The position numbers and the translations under genes are program-made. 64,000 nucleotides of DNA from Vibrio sp. ES.051 (GTDB lineage: Bacteria; Pseudomonadota; Gammaproteobacteria; Enterobacterales; Vibrionaceae), in assembly GCF_002563795.1 (NCBI RefSeq), contig NZ_PDJL01000004.1, positions 1,178,001 through 1,242,000 on the forward strand, in the 5' to 3' direction. The notes beneath the pieces are model-generated. The model ran no database searches. It worked only from the letters and a program-made list of their open reading frames with translations, and was not told where the DNA came from. Of the stretch, positions 16,696 through 26,691 are shown piece by piece (the first letter of the stretch is position 1; each line of letters opens with the position of its first letter).

Positions 16696-17226
16696 ATGAA
16701 CCATAACCGTATTGTATGCTTCGATTTAGAAATGTGTTGCTGGAACGAGAATGGCGTTGGCAGCACGGGTGAGATCATCGAAGTTGGGTTAGCCGAAATA
16801 GATTTGTCTAAAGGCGAAATAGTCAAGCGAGCTCAATACTATGTAAAGCCTGAGTTCGATGAAGTCTCATTGTTTTGTGTGGAGTTAACTGGTATATCGC
16901 CACGTAAAATCGAAAAGCAGGGTCGCCCATTAGAAGAAGTGCTTAAATCTATGATCAAGAACTTCGGTGGTCGCAATAAGATTTACGCGTCGTGGGGTCG
17001 TGACGATATGATTTTATTGGAAGAGTGTAAGCAGAAAGGCATTGAAGCGCCGTTTTCAGAGTTCATTAACTTAGCGACGTTATACCGAATTCAAAATCGC
17101 CTTAAAGATAAGCGTATTGGCCATCGAGCTGCACAAGAAGCCAAAGGTATTGATTGGGAAGGTCGCCAGCACTCAGGTTATGTGGATGCGTACAACTTGG
17201 CTAAGCTTGCCTTGACGATGCTTTAA
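16696..17226 (+). CDS. DEDDh 3'-5' exonuclease, 176 aa
   Basis: Exonuclease of the DnaQ/ERI-1-like (KapD-type) superfamily that degrades single-stranded nucleic acid 3' to 5' with two metal ions. ExoI motif is FDLEMCCW (Asp10, Glu12); ExoII region contains YASWGRDDMILLEE; ExoIII has RQHSGYVDAYNLAKL (His and Asp, DEDDh type). The sequence is closest in style to ERI-1/KapD proteins that trim RNA, so an RNA substrate is likely but not shown. It stands alone, followed by a strong terminator. Confidence 0.85.
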   Translation: MNHNRIVCFDLEMCCWNENGVGSTGEIIEVGLAEIDLSKGEIVKRAQYYVKPEFDEVSLFCVELTGISPRKIEKQGRPLEEVLKSMIKNFGGRNKIYASWGRDDMILLEECKQKGIEAPFSEFINLATLYRIQNRLKDKRIGHRAAQEAKGIDWEGRQHSGYVDAYNLAKLALTML

Positions 17227-17365
17227 TCACTGATATAACTCTTCGTTCGTAACAAATAGTTCGTAACAAAGTTTCCATTTAACTTATATTATTTCTTTGT
17301 CACAGCGCGTAGCGAGTTCAAGTGTCGTTGAATGCACGTATTTTTATAATACGACTGTTGGCTTA

Positions 17366-17390
17366 AAAAACGCGCTGTCAGCGCGTTTTT
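17366..17390. terminator. Bidirectional terminator after the exonuclease gene
   Basis: AAAAACGCGCT/AGCGCGTTTTT with a 3-nt loop; A run on one side and T run on the other between convergent genes. Confidence 0.85.
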
Positions 17391-17456
17391 ATAACCGCTT
17401 CGTTACCCCAGCTGGGTTGAAATTCAATCTCGTACTTATTTGATGTGTCTGCGTAA

Positions 17457-17897
17457 CTACTGAGATTGAAGTTTCGCACGAATGAATTCACTGTGGTCGA
17501 CGTAGAGCAATTCTGCTGTTTTACGAATAACGGCTTCTTCTAGTGGATCAATTTCACCATCGGCATAGGCGACTTCCCACATACTCTGAATCAAACTGTA
17601 GCGAGTTTCTTGAGTCAACTCTCTTAGCTGAGATGTGAAGTCGTACAGCGAAGCAGAATCTTGGACTTTTTGCTGCGCCTGTTCCAAGAGCTGATTCGAC
17701 TGTTCCTCATTTAATGAGAGGAGCTTCATCAGTAAAGAGCGTTTGGTTTCATACTCTTTTTCATCGGTTTTATAATCGGCCCCTGACACTTCACACAGCA
17801 AACAGGCGATAGCCATGTTAGGAGAAAATGTGTTGTTTTGGCTTAGGTCTGCGCCATCAATGAGTTGTTTGAATAATGAGGTTAGAGAATTAAACAT
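17457..17897 (-). CDS. TerB-family protein, 146 aa
   Basis: All-helical TerB-like domain. The tandem acidic loop signatures are visible (CLLCEVSGADYKTDEKE and MWEVAYADGEIDPLEE), as in TerB and the DjlA N-terminus, which bind metal ions in other members. The frame is open to 17969, but the ATG at 17897 (MFNSLTSLFKQL) gives the usual family N-terminus. There is no other tellurite gene nearby, so a role in tellurite resistance should not be assumed; the domain is widely used in stress and membrane-linked proteins. Confidence 0.82.
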   Translation of the reverse strand: MFNSLTSLFKQLIDGADLSQNNTFSPNMAIACLLCEVSGADYKTDEKEYETKRSLLMKLLSLNEEQSNQLLEQAQQKVQDSASLYDFTSQLRELTQETRYSLIQSMWEVAYADGEIDPLEEAVIRKTAELLYVDHSEFIRAKLQSQ

Positions 17898-18028
17898 ACT
17901 GAACACCGAGCTATTGTCTATTTTGTTAACATGGTAATAGATACGGAAAATCTCAAGGTGTAGTATCAAATTTAGCGTACCGTTAACCCCTTAGGAACAA
18001 TCAAAAGGTCAATAAAAACTCAGTTATC

Positions 18029-19969
18029 TCAACCTTCGGCACGAGTTGGCGGGAAATGAATTTCTTCGTTGTCACTTGTTAGGATACTAATTTGACTTGG
18101 TTTTCCCTGCTCATCTAAGCGCAGTTCACCGATGGCACTGTGATTCACCAAGCGATAAAAGTTGTGGGAGCTTGGGGCGCGTTTGTAAATCTTCAAACGC
18201 TTACGCTTTGTGAACCAGTTTAGCGGTGAGCGAGGGCTATATAGCATTCTGTCTAGGCCATCGCAGATGTTCAGCAGTTGCGTTGGAAATTGATTTTTAA
18301 TCCCACTGCAAGTGATTTGATAGATGTTTGGGCTATTTTTTCGATAGCGCAGTTTGATGTCATACGCGAACGAGTAATGTACATCGCCTGACAGAATGAC
18401 AAAGTTGGTCGGTGTTTTCGTGTGAGTGAAAATACTGATCAGAGTATTCGCGCTTCCAGGATGTGTCATCCAGTTTTCGGCGTCGACCATCAAAGGTTTT
18501 CCAAGCACAGTGACCACTCGTTGTAAGGCTTCTATAAACTTCACACCAAACATGGGCGCTGCAGAAACAATAATGACCTTATCTTGATGGACAAGCTCTT
18601 GATGGAAGTCAATCATGGCTTCCCAATCCATTAATCCTGACGGCTTGTTCATTTTCGACTCAGAACGCCAACGTCGAGTACGAGTATCTAAAACCACCAC
18701 TTTTGGAGTCGTAGGGATGGTGTAATGCCAATTTTCAAAGCGGTATAAATATTGGATAAACGCATCCTGATCTTGTGACGAGTTCTCGCTGAAAAAACGT
18801 TGCGCGATGCTCATAAATTCATCATTGAATTTTTCAGGGGCGTTTCCCCATCCTTGGCATAGCCAATAAGCGATAAGACTATTACCAATAATACGTTTTG
18901 CAAAAGCGTTACTATATGCCGCTTGCTCCCAACCAATTGTGAGGTTCCAGTCGTCGGTGACATCATGATCATCAAAGATCATGTAAGTTGGAATATGCGC
19001 TAGTAATCGCTGAACTTTATGTAAACCCGCGATGAATTTTTCAATGTGAATTTTTTCGTCGCGCCACTGTTGTTGCCATTTTGGAGCGAGCGTTTCCCCA
19101 CCGACAGTGAATCCACTTTCTAGCAAACGATCTGACTGAATAAGCTGCCACAAGGTAGGAGACCAAACCAATAAGTACATGGCGAAACATTCGGCAAAAC
19201 TTATCAGGTGGTTCTCACATTCTTTTGCGCTGAAGATTGGTGTGCCACGATGAGGGAAAAACTTGTTGAGTAAACGGCCATCACTGGTATACCGGGGCAA
19301 CAACTTATCGCGTCCATAATAGCAGTTGGGGTGCTGATAAAGAGCGGTGGTATCTGCTATTGGCGCTTGTTCAAACTTTTCACCGGGTAAACCTAATAAT
19401 GCGATGACCTGCTCAATTGCATCGAGTGTTGGACCGGCAACATGGTCAGCATAGATTTGGTCGCCACTCATTATAAGCATGTCTGCACGATCTTCGATGG
19501 CTTGAGAGGCTATTTTGTCATCTGCTGTTACTAAAGAATCTTTACTAAAATGGTGTGGGTTACGACAAGAACCATGCAGAACATAGTCGGCCTTTTCACT
19601 GATGAAAAATGTCACGCCTTGATTTGGGTTGTCATCTTGTTCATAAATGAGGTGCGGGAGCAAGTCTGCCAGCGAACCATGTTGGGTGGTAATCTGATAA
19701 CGAAGCGGTTGATGAGTAGGAAACTTGCCCTTCAACGTGAGTAAGTTTACCCAAGCGTTTCGACCGATTTGAAACTGTTCTGGTTGTTCATTTAGCGAAG
19801 ATTGATAAAGGATATCGGCATTTTCATCGGTGATTTGCACCATGCCTTCTAATCGTTCGGTGGTGACAAGCCAAATGTTGATTTCAGTCGCCGTTACTTT
19901 GCGTAGGATAGGACCCGCAATAATAAGAGGAAGTGGAGAGTTTTCAGTCGTGGTCAACAAAGCTGGCAA
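18029..19969 (-). CDS. PhoD-like metallophosphatase, 646 aa
   Basis: Alkaline phosphatase D-like metallophosphoesterase. Metal-binding motifs are SGDQIYADH (~residues 166-174), FDDHDVTDDWN and LSGDVHYSFAY. The N-terminal ~120 residues form a beta-rich domain typical of the family. No signal peptide or Tat motif is seen, so unlike Bacillus PhoD it is probably cytoplasmic. The start is a TTG with AAGGA 7 nt upstream, lying 9 bp after the preceding gene, so the two are surely cotranscribed. Substrate unknown. Confidence 0.85.
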   Translation of the reverse strand: MPALLTTTENSPLPLIIAGPILRKVTATEINIWLVTTERLEGMVQITDENADILYQSSLNEQPEQFQIGRNAWVNLLTLKGKFPTHQPLRYQITTQHGSLADLLPHLIYEQDDNPNQGVTFFISEKADYVLHGSCRNPHHFSKDSLVTADDKIASQAIEDRADMLIMSGDQIYADHVAGPTLDAIEQVIALLGLPGEKFEQAPIADTTALYQHPNCYYGRDKLLPRYTSDGRLLNKFFPHRGTPIFSAKECENHLISFAECFAMYLLVWSPTLWQLIQSDRLLESGFTVGGETLAPKWQQQWRDEKIHIEKFIAGLHKVQRLLAHIPTYMIFDDHDVTDDWNLTIGWEQAAYSNAFAKRIIGNSLIAYWLCQGWGNAPEKFNDEFMSIAQRFFSENSSQDQDAFIQYLYRFENWHYTIPTTPKVVVLDTRTRRWRSESKMNKPSGLMDWEAMIDFHQELVHQDKVIIVSAAPMFGVKFIEALQRVVTVLGKPLMVDAENWMTHPGSANTLISIFTHTKTPTNFVILSGDVHYSFAYDIKLRYRKNSPNIYQITCSGIKNQFPTQLLNICDGLDRMLYSPRSPLNWFTKRKRLKIYKRAPSSHNFYRLVNHSAIGELRLDEQGKPSQISILTSDNEEIHFPPTRAEG

Positions 19970-19978
19970 TGTAATTCC

Positions 19979-20329
19979 TTATTCGTTGGATGCTTCTTCT
20001 AATATTTCGATAACTTGAGAACTACTAAGTTCATGTCCCATAAGAAATAATCCTAACATCGCATCTGCTTTTGAAGCATTGTCACTGTCCTCGTCGAGGA
20101 GTTGTTGAAGTCGAGCTCGAATTAGGTCAATTTCATGCTCCACAAAACCACGGCCTTCTTCTTCCCCCTGATCTTCTTCTGGCGCATTATCAAAGTGTAA
20201 AAATAACATATCGCCATCAAGTTGAGTCTCTACCAATCTTTCAGGTAGCCATGCTTCTCCCATAACAATATCTGGGTCGGCTTCGGTTGGCAGGTTATTG
20301 AGATGAGAGATAAGTTCTGATGCTTTCAC
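19979..20329 (-). CDS. Hypothetical acidic protein, 116 aa
   Basis: No family recognised. Strongly acidic and helical, with a central run of Glu/Asp/Gly (residues ~53-62) and a C-terminal helix (SSQVIEILEEASNE). No signal or membrane segment. It starts with GTG (weak ribosome site) and ends 9 bp before the PhoD-like gene, its likely operon partner. Confidence 0.7.
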   Translation of the reverse strand: MKASELISHLNNLPTEADPDIVMGEAWLPERLVETQLDGDMLFLHFDNAPEEDQGEEEGRGFVEHEIDLIRARLQQLLDEDSDNASKADAMLGLFLMGHELSSSQVIEILEEASNE

Positions 20330-20703
20330 TTTTTACTTCATTATGTTTGATGTTGAACTAAGTTAGGGTGTATTGAAAAGTGCGATTAACTCTAACAAGT
20401 TATTGAGTCATTTTATAAAACGATGGGACTCAAACTGTCACGAGTATGACAACATTTATCATTGTAACGGCCAGAATCAAAAGAACATAAGCTTAAAACC
20501 GCAATTCATTGATGTTTGCATTTTTATTAACCAGTTTTATTCGTCACTTATGAAGAGATTAACTCTAACTACTCTCGCTCTATCTCTCGTGATGGTCACA
20601 TCAACAGTGATAGTGTGAAATAAAAAAACATGGGGTATAGAAAAAAATAGACGCGAAAGGTCGGATTTGTTGCTTGCTTGATTTTCACCCATCATGAATA
20701 GTG
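20330..20703. other. Intergenic region with a signal-peptide-like mini-ORF
   Basis: About 370 bp without a supported gene. At 20550-20618 an ATG frame encodes 22 residues (MKRLTLTTLALSLVMVTSTV...) that look like a secretory signal peptide, closed by TGA; the frame then stays open for 21 further codons. It lacks a ribosome site. It may be the stub of a lost secreted protein. The divergent promoters for the flanking genes should lie here too. Confidence 0.35.
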
Positions 20704-21117
20704 ATGAATACGACAACGTTACTATCCACACTCAATTTTGTTTATCGTGCAAAAGTGAAAGCCGTTTGTGATGCATCTGATGGCGTAAACAGTGTTAGCC
20801 ACATGAGCATCGACTCCTCATATAATATTCAAATTGAGGCAATGAACTGTACTAACGAGGAATTTGCCAAGCGTTTTTTCCTTATTCACGGGGAAGGACA
20901 CCTTGAGGGCGACGGCTGGTTAGTGCTTTACGGTAACTCTTTAAAGGTCGAGGTAGGGAACGACATAGAAATCCCGAGCGATTTGGCCTTTAACGCGATG
21001 ATAGAAAAACTGGTGAGTGAGGGAAACCAAGCGTTAGAGAAACTCTACTTGGATGGCCTACATCGCTTGGATAAAGTGCATCGCTTAAGTCGAAAGAAAA
21101 TAACGCCTCGTCGTTAA
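20704..21117 (+). CDS. Hypothetical protein, 137 aa
   Basis: No family recognised. Soluble, mixed alpha/beta; the middle has IHGEGHLEGDGWLVLYGNS and the C-terminus is basic (RLSRKKITPRR). A GTG directly before the ATG at 20704 could also start it; neither has a clear ribosome site. Composition and codon use look genuine. Confidence 0.6.
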   Translation: MNTTTLLSTLNFVYRAKVKAVCDASDGVNSVSHMSIDSSYNIQIEAMNCTNEEFAKRFFLIHGEGHLEGDGWLVLYGNSLKVEVGNDIEIPSDLAFNAMIEKLVSEGNQALEKLYLDGLHRLDKVHRLSRKKITPRR

Positions 21118-21207
21118 TATCATGCACTTTCAATAGAAAGAGCAACACAAAAAGAGCGATTGGCGTTCACCAACCACTCATCGTTTTCATGCGATTTTAA
21201 CTTATGA

Positions 21208-21792
21208 CTATGCGAGTGTAGCAAGTTGGCCTTGTGCCTCAGTCATGCCTTTCGCTGCGGCTTCTTCACCCATGTTTAGCGCTTCTGCATAAATAAACTC
21301 TATATCGGTGATGCCAACGAAACCAAGTACCGTGCGTAAGTAAGGGGTAATGTTGTCCGTTGATGAACCTTTGTGGATGCCACCGCGTGTGGTTATAACG
21401 ATTGCTTTCTTACCTTCAATCAAACCTTGAACGCCGCTCTCGGTATATTTAAATGTCACACCCGCGCGAGCAATCAAATCAATCCAGTTTTTAAGCTGAG
21501 TTGGAATTGTAAAGTTGTACATTGGCGCTGCGATAACCAAAGTGTCTGCGGCCTTTACTTCTTCAATAAGGGTGTCAGACAAGTCGACCACCGCTTGCTG
21601 TTCTTGTGAAAGATCTTCCGTTGCGCGAAGTGCAGTGGCAACGGCGAAGTCCAAAACTGGTAATGGGTTGGCAGCCAAATCGCGAACAGTTAGCTTGTCT
21701 TGGTCTACATTTTTGATGAAGTCTTCAACCAGTTTGTTTGATTGAGAGTAATCGCCAAGGATGCTTGATTTTAGAGCTAGTACACGAGACAT
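21208..21792 (-). CDS. azoR: FMN-dependent NADH:quinone reductase/azoreductase AzoR, 194 aa
   Basis: Cytoplasmic flavodoxin-fold enzyme that reduces quinones and azo compounds by two electrons using NADH. The FMN phosphate-binding loop is the N-terminal [15 protein letters not shown], followed by [19 protein letters not shown], a signature of the family, and TTRGGIHKG. Length equals that of E. coli AzoR (201 aa) within a few residues. It is monocistronic and divergent from hrpA; the 100-bp gap holds both promoters. Confidence 0.93.
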   Translation of the reverse strand: MSRVLALKSSILGDYSQSNKLVEDFIKNVDQDKLTVRDLAANPLPVLDFAVATALRATEDLSQEQQAVVDLSDTLIEEVKAADTLVIAAPMYNFTIPTQLKNWIDLIARAGVTFKYTESGVQGLIEGKKAIVITTRGGIHKGSSTDNITPYLRTVLGFVGITDIEFIYAEALNMGEEAAAKGMTEAQGQLATLA

Positions 21793-21977
21793 AATGGTTA
21801 TTCCTTAAATAAGTGCTTTTGACTATGGGAGCCATTATAAGCGAGGCACGTTGGTTAAAAAGTATAGGGATTTGCTGAACATGTTCGAAAAATTTGAATG
21901 TGGTTTCGGTTATCTTGTTGCAGATCTTGTGTGATACAATCCGCGCAGTTTTTGTAATGAAAAGAATAGGAAACGCT

Positions 21978-24900
21978 TTGACTTCGTCACAGCCCCCAAA
22001 AAAGAATCCCGCTGAAGAGCAAGCGACACCGTCAAATGGTGTGCAAAAGGCGACAGCGAAACAAGATAAAGCACCTCAGGCTCAAGTGAATAGCGCGGCG
22101 TCTCTACGTAAAGCGTTAAGCCAGTGCATGATGCGTGACCGCTTCCGTTTAAGTAAACGCATTTCTGGTGCGAGCAAAATTAAGAAAGATGCAGCACGTA
22201 ATGCTGTGTTTGATGAAATTGCACTCGACATTGCTAAATCGATGATGGTTGCGGAACAACGCAGCAACTACAAACCAACGATTGAATACCCAGAAATTCT
22301 GCCCGTCAGCCAAAAGCGTGACGACATCGCTAAAGCTATTGAAGAAAACCAAGTGGTTATCGTCGCGGGTGAAACCGGTTCTGGTAAAACCACTCAGCTG
22401 CCAAAAATCTGCGCTGAGCTTGGTCGCGGTAAGTTCGGTCTGATTGGTCATACTCAGCCTCGTCGTCTTGCAGCGCGTTCGGTTGCTAACCGTATTGCCG
22501 AAGAGATGGAAACCAAGCTGGGTGAGTTTGTTGGTTATAAGGTTCGATTCAACGATCAGATCTCTGAAAATACCCAAATCAAATTGATGACGGACGGTAT
22601 CTTGCTGGCTGAAATTCAGCATGACCGTTTCTTGAATCAATACGACACCATCATTATCGATGAAGCGCACGAGCGCAGCCTTAACATCGATTTCATCTTG
22701 GGTTACTTGAAAGAGTTGCTACCATGTCGTCCTGATTTGAAAGTAATTATCACGTCGGCAACCATCGACCCAGAACGCTTCTCAAAACACTTCAACAATG
22801 CACCAATCATTGAAGTATCGGGTCGTACTTACCCAGTAGAAACGCGTTACCGCCCATTAAGCGGTGATGACGACAATGATCGTGACCAACTTGAAGGCAT
22901 TTTCGAAGCGGTAGACGAATTGTGCGATGAAGGTTTAGGCGATATTCTGATCTTCATGAATGGTGAACGTGAAATTCGAGACACCGCAGATGCATTGTCT
23001 AAGCGCAACCTAAAGAGCACGGAAATAGTCCCGCTTTATGCGCGTTTGTCAGCGGGAGAGCAGAACAAGATTTTCCAACCTCACGTAGGTCGCCGTATTG
23101 TATTGGCAACCAATGTGGCAGAAACCTCGTTAACCGTTCCCGGCATCAAATACGTGATCGATCCGGGTACGGCACGTATCAGCCGATACAGTTACCGTAC
23201 TAAGGTTCAGCGTCTTCCAATTGAACCAGTCTCTCAAGCAAGTGCCAACCAACGTAAAGGTCGTTGTGGTCGTGTGGAAGAGGGGATTTGTATTCGTCTG
23301 TACTCAGAGGAAGATTTTGAATCACGACCAGAATTTACGGATCCGGAGATTTTACGCACCAACCTAGCGTCGGTTATTTTACAAATGACGGCATTGGGTC
23401 TAGGTGATATCCAAGCGTTTCCATTTGTTGAAGCACCGGATAAGCGTCATATTCAAGATGGTGTGCGTCTTCTAGAAGAGTTGGGGGCGATTAACGCAGA
23501 CATAAAAGATCCGAAGAAACGTTTGACGGCAATTGGTCGACAACTTGCGCGTTTACCTATTGACCCGCGCTTAGCGCGCATGGTTTTGGAAGCGCCCAAG
23601 TATGGTGCACTTAAAGAAGTAATGGTCATTGCCGCAGCCCTATCGATTCAGGACCCGCGAGAGCGCCCGTCAGATAAGCAGCAAGCGTCAGACGACAAAC
23701 ATCGTCGCTTCTTCCATGAAGAGTCGGATTTCTTAACCTTTGTTAATGTATGGGATTACATCCAAAAACAGCAAAAAGAGTTATCGAGTAACCAATTCCG
23801 TAAACAATGTAAGCAAGATTACTTAAATTATTTGCGCGTACGTGAGTGGCAAGATGTGTACTTCCAGATTCACCAATCCATGCGTGAAATGGAGTTTAAG
23901 CTCAATAATGAGCCTGCGTCTTACCATAGTGTGCACAGTGCTATTTTGGTTGGTTTGCTGTCTCATATCGGCATGAAAGATCAGGAGAAGAATGAATATC
24001 AAGGTGCGCGTAATGCGCGCTTCCATATCTTCCCAGCATCAGGCTTATTTAAGAAGCAGCCAAAATGGATCATGTCTGCTGAGCTGGTAGAAACTTCAAA
24101 GCTTTGGGGTCGTGTTATTGCGAAAATCCAGCCAGAGTGGATTGAGCCGCTGGCTAAACACTTAATTAAACGCAGTTACAGTGAACCACATTGGTCGAAG
24201 AAGCGCGCTGCTGTTATGGCTCATGAAAAAGTCATGTTATACGGCGTCCCAATTGTACCCAAGCGCTTGGTAAATTACGGAAGTATCGACGCTTCTGTTA
24301 GTCGTGAAATTTTCATCCGCAGTGCGCTGGTTGAAGGTGAGTGGGAGACTAAACACGCATTCTTCAAGCAAAACCGTAAGTTACTTGAAGAAGTCGAAGA
24401 GCTTGAGCACAAATCCCGTCGTCGTGACATTTTGGTGGATGACGATGAGCTGTTTGATTTCTATGACCAACGTGTTGGTACCGAAGTGGTGTCTGGTAAG
24501 CACTTCGATACGTGGTGGAAAAAGGCATCAAAAGAAAATCCTGAACTGCTTAACTTTGAAAAGGAGATGTTGTTCAAGGGCGACGCCAGCCATGTCACCG
24601 ACTTGGATTACCCGAACTTCTGGCATCAAAATGGTTTGAAGCTCAAGTTGAGTTACCAATTTGAACCCGGCGATGATAGTGACGGCGTCACAGTGCATGT
24701 GCCGCTCCCCATCTTAAACCAAGTGGAACCAGCGGGCTTTGACTGGCAGATTCCGGGGTTGCGTCATGAGCTTGTAGTAAGCTTGATTAAATCGCTGCCG
24801 AAGACACTCCGTAAGAACTTTGTGCCAGCACCAAATTATGCGGACGCATTTTTAGCGCGTGTTACACCAATGGAAGCGCCGCTGCTTGACTCCCTTGAGA

Positions 24901-25964
24901 AAGAACTCCGACGTATGACTGGTGCCGAAATACGGCGTGAAGATTGGAACATGGAGCAGGTGCCAGAGCACTTAAAAGTCACCTTCCGCGCGGTGGATCA
25001 TCGAAACCGTAAATTGAAGGAAAACAAAGATCTTCATGAATTGAAAGAAAGCTTGAAAGAGAAAGTTCAGGAAACACTTTCTAAAGTCGCGGATGATGAT
25101 ATTGAACAACAAGGTTTGCACACATGGAGCTTTGGCGAACTGCCAAAGGTGTACCAGCAAAAGCGCGGTGGTTACGAGGTAAAAGCGTATCCTGCTCTGG
25201 TGGATGCGAAAGATAGCGTAGCGATCAAACTGTACGAAACGGAACATGAGCAAGTGTCTGCTATGCGGGCAGGTCAGCGACGTTTAATCTTGTTGAATGT
25301 CCCGTCGCCAATCAAATATTTGCATGCCAACTTACCAAATAAATCTAAGCTCGGTCTGTACTTCAACCCTTATGGTAAGGTACTTGATCTCATTGATGAT
25401 TGTATCGCGTGTGGCGTTGATAAATTGATCGAAGAGCAGGGCGGTTTAGTTTGGGAACCAGAAAAGTTTGAAACGCTGAAAGAACACGTTCGTGCTGAAT
25501 TGGGTGATACGGTGGTGGACATTGCCAAGCAAGTGGAAATCATTCTTACGACTGCCTTTAACATTAATAAGAAATTGAAAGGGAAAATTGATTTCACCAT
25601 GGCGTTTGCACTCTCTGATATTAAGGCACAAATTGAAAGCTTGATTTTCAAGGGCTTTGCGACAGAGTGTGGCTGGAAACGTCTTCCAGATATCCTTCGC
25701 TATATGCGTGCGATTGAGCGTCGTATGGAGAAGTTACCAATCGATCCAAACAAAGACCGGTTGCACATGCTAAAGATTGAATCGGTAATGAATGACTATA
25801 AAGAGTTGCTGAACAAAATACCGAAAGGTATGGCTATACCGGAGAACGTTAAAGAAGTGCGTTGGATGATCGAGGAGCTGAGAGTGAGCTATTTCGCTCA
25901 ACAGTTAGGTACGCCTTATCCGGTTTCTGATAAACGAATCAAAAACGCGATTGATGCTTGTTAA
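21978..25964 (+). CDS. hrpA: ATP-dependent RNA helicase HrpA, 1328 aa
   Basis: DEAH-box helicase; in E. coli HrpA rescues stalled ribosomes and affects mRNA processing. Motifs in order: Walker A GETGSGKTTQLP, Ia TQPRRLAA, II DEAHER, III SATIDPERF, V ATNVAETSLTVPGIKYVID, VI QRKGRCGRV. The HA2/OB-fold regions and the long DUF3418 C-terminal region follow, and similarity to E. coli HrpA is continuous. The frame is open to 21894 with an ATG at 21957, but TTG at 21978 has an AGGAA site 5-6 nt upstream and begins right before the disordered N-terminal tail, so I prefer it. The tail up to residue ~60 is poorly conserved. Confidence 0.94.
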   Translation: MTSSQPPKKNPAEEQATPSNGVQKATAKQDKAPQAQVNSAASLRKALSQCMMRDRFRLSKRISGASKIKKDAARNAVFDEIALDIAKSMMVAEQRSNYKPTIEYPEILPVSQKRDDIAKAIEENQVVIVAGETGSGKTTQLPKICAELGRGKFGLIGHTQPRRLAARSVANRIAEEMETKLGEFVGYKVRFNDQISENTQIKLMTDGILLAEIQHDRFLNQYDTIIIDEAHERSLNIDFILGYLKELLPCRPDLKVIITSATIDPERFSKHFNNAPIIEVSGRTYPVETRYRPLSGDDDNDRDQLEGIFEAVDELCDEGLGDILIFMNGEREIRDTADALSKRNLKSTEIVPLYARLSAGEQNKIFQPHVGRRIVLATNVAETSLTVPGIKYVIDPGTARISRYSYRTKVQRLPIEPVSQASANQRKGRCGRVEEGICIRLYSEEDFESRPEFTDPEILRTNLASVILQMTALGLGDIQAFPFVEAPDKRHIQDGVRLLEELGAINADIKDPKKRLTAIGRQLARLPIDPRLARMVLEAPKYGALKEVMVIAAALSIQDPRERPSDKQQASDDKHRRFFHEESDFLTFVNVWDYIQKQQKELSSNQFRKQCKQDYLNYLRVREWQDVYFQIHQSMREMEFKLNNEPASYHSVHSAILVGLLSHIGMKDQEKNEYQGARNARFHIFPASGLFKKQPKWIMSAELVETSKLWGRVIAKIQPEWIEPLAKHLIKRSYSEPHWSKKRAAVMAHEKVMLYGVPIVPKRLVNYGSIDASVSREIFIRSALVEGEWETKHAFFKQNRKLLEEVEELEHKSRRRDILVDDDELFDFYDQRVGTEVVSGKHFDTWWKKASKENPELLNFEKEMLFKGDASHVTDLDYPNFWHQNGLKLKLSYQFEPGDDSDGVTVHVPLPILNQVEPAGFDWQIPGLRHELVVSLIKSLPKTLRKNFVPAPNYADAFLARVTPMEAPLLDSLEKELRRMTGAEIRREDWNMEQVPEHLKVTFRAVDHRNRKLKENKDLHELKESLKEKVQETLSKVADDDIEQQGLHTWSFGELPKVYQQKRGGYEVKAYPALVDAKDSVAIKLYETEHEQVSAMRAGQRRLILLNVPSPIKYLHANLPNKSKLGLYFNPYGKVLDLIDDCIACGVDKLIEEQGGLVWEPEKFETLKEHVRAELGDTVVDIAKQVEIILTTAFNINKKLKGKIDFTMAFALSDIKAQIESLIFKGFATECGWKRLPDILRYMRAIERRMEKLPIDPNKDRLHMLKIESVMNDYKELLNKIPKGMAIPENVKEVRWMIEELRVSYFAQQLGTPYPVSDKRIKNAIDAC

Positions 25965-26058
25965 TCAATATGTACAATGACGCATAGTGTGTTTTAAACG
26001 GTTGATGATCGGCTGGTACAGTAATTGCTAGTAACATATTAAGCGTATTTCTAGTGCT

Positions 26059-26082
26059 TGGGAGGCAATAATTCGCCTCTCT
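26059..26082 (+). terminator. Probable hrpA terminator
   Basis: GGGAGGC/GCCTCTC-type stem around an AATAATTC loop, followed by a mixed T/A stretch, about 95 bp after the hrpA stop. Confidence 0.45.
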
Positions 26083-26093
26083 TATATTTGTAA

Positions 26094-26124
26094 TACCAAC
26101 GGCTGAATAAAGCAGGCGTTGGTA
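26094..26124. repeat. Inverted repeat upstream of the barrel protein gene
   Basis: TACCAACG (26094-26101) and CGTTGGTA (26117-26124) separated by 15 nt, ending 25 bp before the start codon at 26149. It may be an operator or a 5'-UTR hairpin. Confidence 0.4.
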
Positions 26125-26148
26125 ATAATAAAGAGTAAATAAAGGTAG

Positions 26149-26631
26149 ATGATGAAAAAAACTCTATTAGCAGTGGCGTTACTTGGCGCATCTTCTGCGG
26201 CAATGGCAGATTCTTGGGTTTACGGTGGTGCAACCGTTGGTCAGTCTGACTACAAAGGTGAGACTGATACGTCTTACTCTGTACATGTTGGTACTGGTAT
26301 TCTGCCTCTCATCGGTATTGAAGCTGGTGTCACTCAACATGGTGAATTTAACGTAAATGGTCAAGACACTAAGTTGACGTCTTACTATGCAGCACTTAAA
26401 CCTAGTATCGATTTCGGTCCACTACATATTTATGCGAAAGGTGGCCTCCACCAGTGGGATAAAGAAGTGAAAGGTGGTCAAAACGATGACGATTTCGATC
26501 TAATGTATGGTGTAGGTGCAGAATACTTCGTCTTTGGCCCGATGTCTGTTGGTGCAAGTTATACCAACTACACCGCTGACAAAGAGGACATAGGTACATT
26601 CTCTCTAAACGCGACACTGCACTTCCTATAA
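26149..26631 (+). CDS. Outer-membrane beta-barrel protein, 160 aa
   Basis: Signal peptide of ~20 residues (KKTLLAVALLGASSAAMA, cleavage after AMA). The mature part has alternating hydrophobic/polar strands ending ...SLNATLHFL, with the terminal Phe-x-x pattern of outer-membrane barrels; size suits an 8-strand OmpA-N/OmpX-like barrel. Function unknown. Tandem ATGs at 26149 and 26152 follow AAGGTAG; either may be used. A hairpin upstream and a terminator downstream make it a single-gene unit. Confidence 0.82.
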   Translation: MMKKTLLAVALLGASSAAMADSWVYGGATVGQSDYKGETDTSYSVHVGTGILPLIGIEAGVTQHGEFNVNGQDTKLTSYYAALKPSIDFGPLHIYAKGGLHQWDKEVKGGQNDDDFDLMYGVGAEYFVFGPMSVGASYTNYTADKEDIGTFSLNATLHFL

Positions 26632-26656
26632 GCACCCTCTTTCGCAAGTCTATTTG

Positions 26657-26688
26657 AAAAAACACTGGCAACACGCTGGTGTTTTTTT
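26657..26688 (+). terminator. Terminator of the barrel protein gene
   Basis: AAAAAACAC ... GTGTTTTTT stem with an imperfect inner part and a T run of seven. Confidence 0.65.
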
Positions 26689-26691
26689 GTC

